A stretch of 36,870 nucleotides of DNA from the NCBI GenBank assembly GCA_034660915.1, contig JAYEKE010000126.1, positions 1 through 36,870 of the forward strand. The letters run 5' to 3'. The stretch is from Pseudomonadota bacterium (lineage in GTDB: Bacteria > Desulfobacterota > Anaeroferrophillalia > Anaeroferrophillales > Anaeroferrophillaceae). A model generated the notes under the pieces. It saw nothing but the letters and a program-made list of their open reading frames with translations. It made no database searches and had not been told where the DNA came from. Of this stretch, positions 33,355 through 36,870 are shown one piece after another. The translations under genes and the position numbers were made by a program. Each line of letters starts with the position of its first letter. Position 1 is the stretch's first letter.

Positions 33355-35004
33355 GTGAAATTTATCGATAAATGCCTTCGAGAAAGTGAAATATCATTTA
33401 AACCATCAGTAGATTGCAAATGCACTGTTGCCGAAAACGGAATGGTCGCAACCGCATTTCCTGATGCTACAAATGCCGGGGTCAAGATGCTTGAATGCGG
33501 CGGCAATGCGGTGGATGCCGCCTGTGCCTCAGCCCTTGCCCTTGGCGTATGTGAGCCTAACGGCTCCGGCATTGGCGGGCAGTCGGTTGCGATCCTTTAT
33601 ATCAACGGCAGAACTGTGGCTATCGATGGATCCAGTCATGCCCCGGCTTTGGCTCATTCATCCAGATTCAAGAGCGACAAATCCAGAAAACTGGGCTACA
33701 AAGCCACTACCATACCCAGTACTTTAGCGGTCCTTGCATATTTAAATGAAAAATATGGTCGACTTCCCTGGAAGACAGTCGTTCAACCAGCCATCGAAAT
33801 TGCCGGGTGCGGCTATCGTATAACCAAACTTCAGGAGCGGCTCTTAAACCGGGAACATAAAAATTTCTTACAGGTCTCATCACGTTCGGGCGTACGCTAT
33901 TTCTTTAAGAGTGATGGCAAGCCATATAATGCCGGAGATCTCTTCGTGCAGAACGATCTGGCTAAAACACTTGCGATAATAGCAGACAACGGTTGCGAGG
34001 AGTTCTATCGGGGTAAGATAGCGCAGCAGATAGACGCGGATATGAAAAAGCATCGTGGATTTCTGCGCTTTGAGGATCTGGCCCTGATTCCTGAGGTGAT
34101 TGAGCGCAAACCACTTAAGAGCTCTTATCGCGGCCATGCTATCTCTGTTTTTCCACCTCCCGGATCAGGAGAGACTCTGCTCCTTATTCTTGCGATGATG
34201 GAGTTCGTTCCGCAAGAACTTTTCGCCGGGAATACACCTGAGGCCTACGGTATACTGGCGGATATTTTCTATCTTGCATTTATTGAATATCGGCAAACTC
34301 CGCGCAACCCCAATACTTTTCCGCAGATTGTCGATAAAATCGGAAAAAGGTCTGAGATTGCCAAAAGGCTTATCGCCCATATCGATAAAAATAGAGGATT
34401 AAGATTTTCAGATCCGGAGGCAATAGCTAAACAGGGGTTAGGGGAAACAACCCACCTTTCCGTGATGGACGGCGATGGAAATGCCGTGGGCCTCACCCAA
34501 TCCATAAACCTTGTCTATGGGTCTAAAGCTGCGGCTGAGGGGCTGGGATTTATTTATAACAACTACATAGAAGCTTTTCAGTATAATAAGCCCGATCACT
34601 ACTACAACTTAAGACCTGGGGGGATCCCGTGGCCCTGTGCAGTGCCCGCTATCATCTTTAAACAGAGCAAACCCTGGATTGTTCTCGGCAGTCCCGGCAG
34701 CCAGCGTATATTTTCTTCAATGGTCCAATTTATCTCCGGCATAATCGACCAGCATTTGCCTATCAGTGAGGCGATGATAAAACCGCGTATTCATTCGGAA
34801 GCGAACGGTGAATTGAGTCTTGAGATAGAAAGATTTGCGCCTGATATTATCGACTTTCTTGCAACCCAGGGCTTGCGACTCAAATCTCGTGAACCTCTCT
34901 CTTTCTATATGGGAGCGATTCAGGCGGTACTGAAATGCCAAACTGGCAATGGTTTTCAGGGAGTTGCCGATATCAGACGGGATGGAACTGCTACAGGGTT
35001 TTAA
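33355..35004 (+). CDS. Gamma-glutamyltranspeptidase-like protein 1, cytoplasmic
   Basis: The 549-residue protein has the GGT layout: NGMVATAFPDATNAGVKML, GGNAVDAACASALALGV, SGIGGQS, and the autoprocessing site GETTHLSVMD, with the nucleophile at Thr365. The chain should split into two subunits there. Unlike most GGTs it has no signal peptide, so it stays in the cytoplasm. Several substrate residues known from E. coli GGT differ: the Arg114 position (DFRE) is Ser in DGSSHAP, Asp433 (MDDF) is EAF (406-408), and the SSM motif is WPC. The glutamyl alpha-amino and carboxyl contacts are therefore altered, and the substrate may not be glutathione. The start is GTG directly after the upstream stop. 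Confidence 0.85.
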   Translation: MKFIDKCLRESEISFKPSVDCKCTVAENGMVATAFPDATNAGVKMLECGGNAVDAACASALALGVCEPNGSGIGGQSVAILYINGRTVAIDGSSHAPALAHSSRFKSDKSRKLGYKATTIPSTLAVLAYLNEKYGRLPWKTVVQPAIEIAGCGYRITKLQERLLNREHKNFLQVSSRSGVRYFFKSDGKPYNAGDLFVQNDLAKTLAIIADNGCEEFYRGKIAQQIDADMKKHRGFLRFEDLALIPEVIERKPLKSSYRGHAISVFPPPGSGETLLLILAMMEFVPQELFAGNTPEAYGILADIFYLAFIEYRQTPRNPNTFPQIVDKIGKRSEIAKRLIAHIDKNRGLRFSDPEAIAKQGLGETTHLSVMDGDGNAVGLTQSINLVYGSKAAAEGLGFIYNNYIEAFQYNKPDHYYNLRPGGIPWPCAVPAIIFKQSKPWIVLGSPGSQRIFSSMVQFISGIIDQHLPISEAMIKPRIHSEANGELSLEIERFAPDIIDFLATQGLRLKSREPLSFYMGAIQAVLKCQTGNGFQGVADIRRDGTATGF

Positions 35005-35064
35005 ACGAAATAATAGTGCCCTTATCCAGCTACACTGAATTATACAGACAATGGAGATAAAACA

Positions 35065-36696
35065 GTGGAAGTAGATTTCAAAGATATTGAGTCAAAATTC
35101 AAAGCGGACAAACAGGGAAATTGTTCAATCTCTGATGATGGGATGGTTGCGACTCAATCAAGTCATGCGACTGATATAGGCAAAGAGATCCTGAAAAAAA
35201 ATGGCAATGCCGTTGATGCGGCAGTGGCAGCAGCTTTGGCGGTAGGTGTAAGTGAACCGCAAGCCAGTGGAATTGGCGGTCAGACAATGTTGCTGATTGG
35301 CAATGGGAAAAATATTATTGCGCTCGACGGTTCTTCCCGGGCGCCATCTCTGGCCCATGCCAATTCGATTTATAAAAATGATCGGGCCGTGGGCTATCGC
35401 GCGACCACGGTTCCCAGCACCCTGGCCACTTTATGGTATGCTCATAAAAATTATGGAAAACTGAAATGGGAAGAGATAGTTTACCCGGTCGCGGAACACG
35501 CTGAAGCGGGCTACCCAATTACAGCTTTACAAGAGAAATTACAGAAACGGGAGCGCGAAAATTTTGCCAAAGTTCAATCCCGCTCGGGCATAAAATATTT
35601 CTTTAATAATGGCGAACCCTACAAGGAGGGGGAACATTTTAAACAGCCGGAGTTAGCGGAACTAATAAAGAAATTGGCCCAAAAAGGGGTGAATGAGTTT
35701 TATCGCGGCACTACCGCAAAGCAGATAGATGCTGATATGCGCGAAAATGGCGGACTTTTAAGGTATGATGATTTATCCTTGATCCCCTTTCCAATTGAGC
35801 GGGAAGCTTTAAGTACGAGGTTCAGAGGTTTGGACGTATTTACCATGCCACCGCCCGGAGCTGGCAAAACTCTGCTTTACGCTCTTAAAATGATAGAATT
35901 CATGGATAAAAACTACCGAATTGAAAATGACAATCACCTCTATCATCTAATTATCAGCATTATTCGTAAAGCGTTTTTAGAACGTGCCGAGCGGCCCTAC
36001 GATCCTAATTTTTTCGCACAGATATCTGACAACGTCAGAATGCTGGATGATGATTTTGCCTATCAGAGCATACGGAATATTCTGGGAAATATTGACAAAA
36101 AACTCTTGCCGATTATCCCCACGGAAGATGAGGTTTCCGGAGAGACCACCCATCTTTCAGTTATTGATAAATCCGGTTTTTCCGTCTCTTTAACCCAGTC
36201 GGTGGAACGCGTCTACGGGAGTAAATCCGTAGCTGAAGGACTGGGTTTTATCTACAATAATTATATGGATGATTTCGATTACTCGCAACCTGAACACCCA
36301 TACTACATTAGACCAAACGCTAATCCATGGGCCACTGTGGCTCCGACACTAATCTATAATAACGATGAGATATGGATGTCTCTAGGCAGTCCGGGAAGTG
36401 AGAGGATTGTCTCTAATATAATGCTTTTTTTGATTAGAGTTGTTGACCGACACTACTCAATTGATGAGGCAATGAAAGCGCCGCGGCTGCATTGTTCCCT
36501 GGGCGGCAGGGTGAGTCTCGAAGCCGGGCGTTTTGATCCATCAGTAATCGATTATCTTAAAAAACAGGATTACCGCATCGATCCACGAGAGGATTACTCT
36601 TTTTACTTAGGATGCCTGCAGGCAATCATCAAAAAACAGTCCGGCCCGGGATTTCAAGGGGTTGCCGATATTAGACGTGATGGTTCAGCCAGATAA
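35065..36696 (+). CDS. Gamma-glutamyltranspeptidase-like protein 2, cytoplasmic
   Basis: This 543-residue paralogue of the preceding protein has the same order: GMVATQSSHATDIGKEIL, GNAVDAAVAAALAVGV, SGIGGQT, and the autoprocessing site GETTHLSVID with Thr361. There is no signal peptide. Of the E. coli substrate residues, it keeps the MDDF aspartates (402-403) but lacks Arg114 (DGSSRAP) and has PWATVAPT for PLSSMSPT. It thus differs from both normal GGT and from GGT-like 1. The start is GTG 35065 with GGAG upstream, 60 bases after GGT-like 1. The two may form a heteromer or act on two steps of one pathway. Confidence 0.85.
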   Translation: MEVDFKDIESKFKADKQGNCSISDDGMVATQSSHATDIGKEILKKNGNAVDAAVAAALAVGVSEPQASGIGGQTMLLIGNGKNIIALDGSSRAPSLAHANSIYKNDRAVGYRATTVPSTLATLWYAHKNYGKLKWEEIVYPVAEHAEAGYPITALQEKLQKRERENFAKVQSRSGIKYFFNNGEPYKEGEHFKQPELAELIKKLAQKGVNEFYRGTTAKQIDADMRENGGLLRYDDLSLIPFPIEREALSTRFRGLDVFTMPPPGAGKTLLYALKMIEFMDKNYRIENDNHLYHLIISIIRKAFLERAERPYDPNFFAQISDNVRMLDDDFAYQSIRNILGNIDKKLLPIIPTEDEVSGETTHLSVIDKSGFSVSLTQSVERVYGSKSVAEGLGFIYNNYMDDFDYSQPEHPYYIRPNANPWATVAPTLIYNNDEIWMSLGSPGSERIVSNIMLFLIRVVDRHYSIDEAMKAPRLHCSLGGRVSLEAGRFDPSVIDYLKKQDYRIDPREDYSFYLGCLQAIIKKQSGPGFQGVADIRRDGSAR

Positions 36697-36710
36697 TGGA
36701 GAATAAAAAA

Positions 36711-36870
36711 ATGAAGCTACCTTTTTTAATCTCAATTCCACATGGGGGCACTGAGCTTCCTGATGAATTAAAATCCAGAGTCTGTATAACCGACAACGAT
36801 CTTTTTGACGATTCTGACAGTTTCACCCAGGAGATTTACGAATCAACTGACATTGTGTTATCGGAAGTAA
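36711..36870 (+). CDS. N-formylglutamate amidohydrolase family protein, 3' end outside window
   Basis: The first 53 residues are in the window. They begin with PFLISIPHGGTELPDEL, the family signature with the metal-binding His, and continue with an acidic segment (DNDLFDDSDSF). Enzymes of this family cleave N-formylglutamate or related N-acyl amino acids in the last step of histidine degradation, but relatives act on other amides. The ATG has GGAG about 10 bases upstream and lies 14 bases after GGT-like 2, so it belongs to the same gene set. No other histidine-degradation gene is seen here. Confidence 0.8.
   Translation, partial: MKLPFLISIPHGGTELPDELKSRVCITDNDLFDDSDSFTQEIYESTDIVLSEV

Overview
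The window looks like a chromosomal segment of an anaerobic Gram-negative bacterium, most likely a member of the Desulfobacterota (old Deltaproteobacteria). This is inferred from gene content: lipoboxes and a TolQ/ExbB-type channel (two membranes), an EFR1-type flavodoxin/ferredoxin, an FmdE-family protein, a corrinoid methyltransferase operon, RecD2 and a giant DUF748 protein. No marker allows a firmer taxonomic call.

Layout. (1) 1-681: 3' part of an EFR1-type protein. (2) 751-10077: a tightly packed plus-strand operon of eight genes, many joined by ATGA overlaps: an anchored low-complexity protein, a lipoprotein, a membrane TPR protein, an FHA/membrane/PEGA/FGE-fold protein, a small exported protein, a TolQ/ExbB/MotA-type proton channel, and two membrane vWA proteins. 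I could not match this operon to a named system. The vWA proteins begin with a TolR/ExbD-like transmembrane segment that keeps the key Asp, which suggests a proton-motive-force-driven machine with a paired vWA 'rotor/stator' subunit. (3) 10154-18839: a minus-strand corrinoid methyl-transfer operon (activation protein, MttB-like 2, methyl-THF methyltransferase, MttB-like 1, corrinoid protein), continuing into a SAM methyltransferase, an asparagine-synthetase-like enzyme with a dead glutaminase site, and a secreted helix-hairpin-helix protein. A MarR-type regulator lies just upstream (19034-19525). (4) 19610-20650: a decayed pstA/pstB fusion remnant and a roughly 280-bp palindromic element with imperfect terminal inverted repeats, just in front of recD2. 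(5) 20651-31098: ordinary genes: recD2, a DUF2155 lipoprotein, tRNA-Arg(ACG) with a terminator, a Phd/PIN toxin-antitoxin pair with a good promoter, a small exported protein, a flavin amine oxidase, an FmdE-like protein, arfB and a DUF748/AsmA-like protein. (6) 31216-36870: a compact gene set made of an ATP-grasp (D-Ala-D-Ala ligase-like) protein fused to a degenerate M20 peptidase domain, two gamma-glutamyltranspeptidase-like proteins without signal peptides and with altered substrate residues, and the start of an N-formylglutamate amidohydrolase gene.

How the genes may work together. Region 2 probably builds one envelope-spanning complex: a cytoplasmic FHA sensor, inner-membrane proton channel, membrane-anchored periplasmic vWA pair, PEGA/FGE-fold binding domains and a lipoprotein. 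Region 3 probably demethylates one or two methylated amines or betaines and passes the methyl group through Co(I)/Co(III) corrinoid to tetrahydrofolate, with the activation protein rescuing oxidised cobalt. Region 6 looks like a cytoplasmic pathway that makes and/or cleaves an amide of an amino acid or glutamyl-like compound. Regions 2 and 6 are the best candidates for undescribed systems; the dead-glutaminase synthetase in region 3 is a third.
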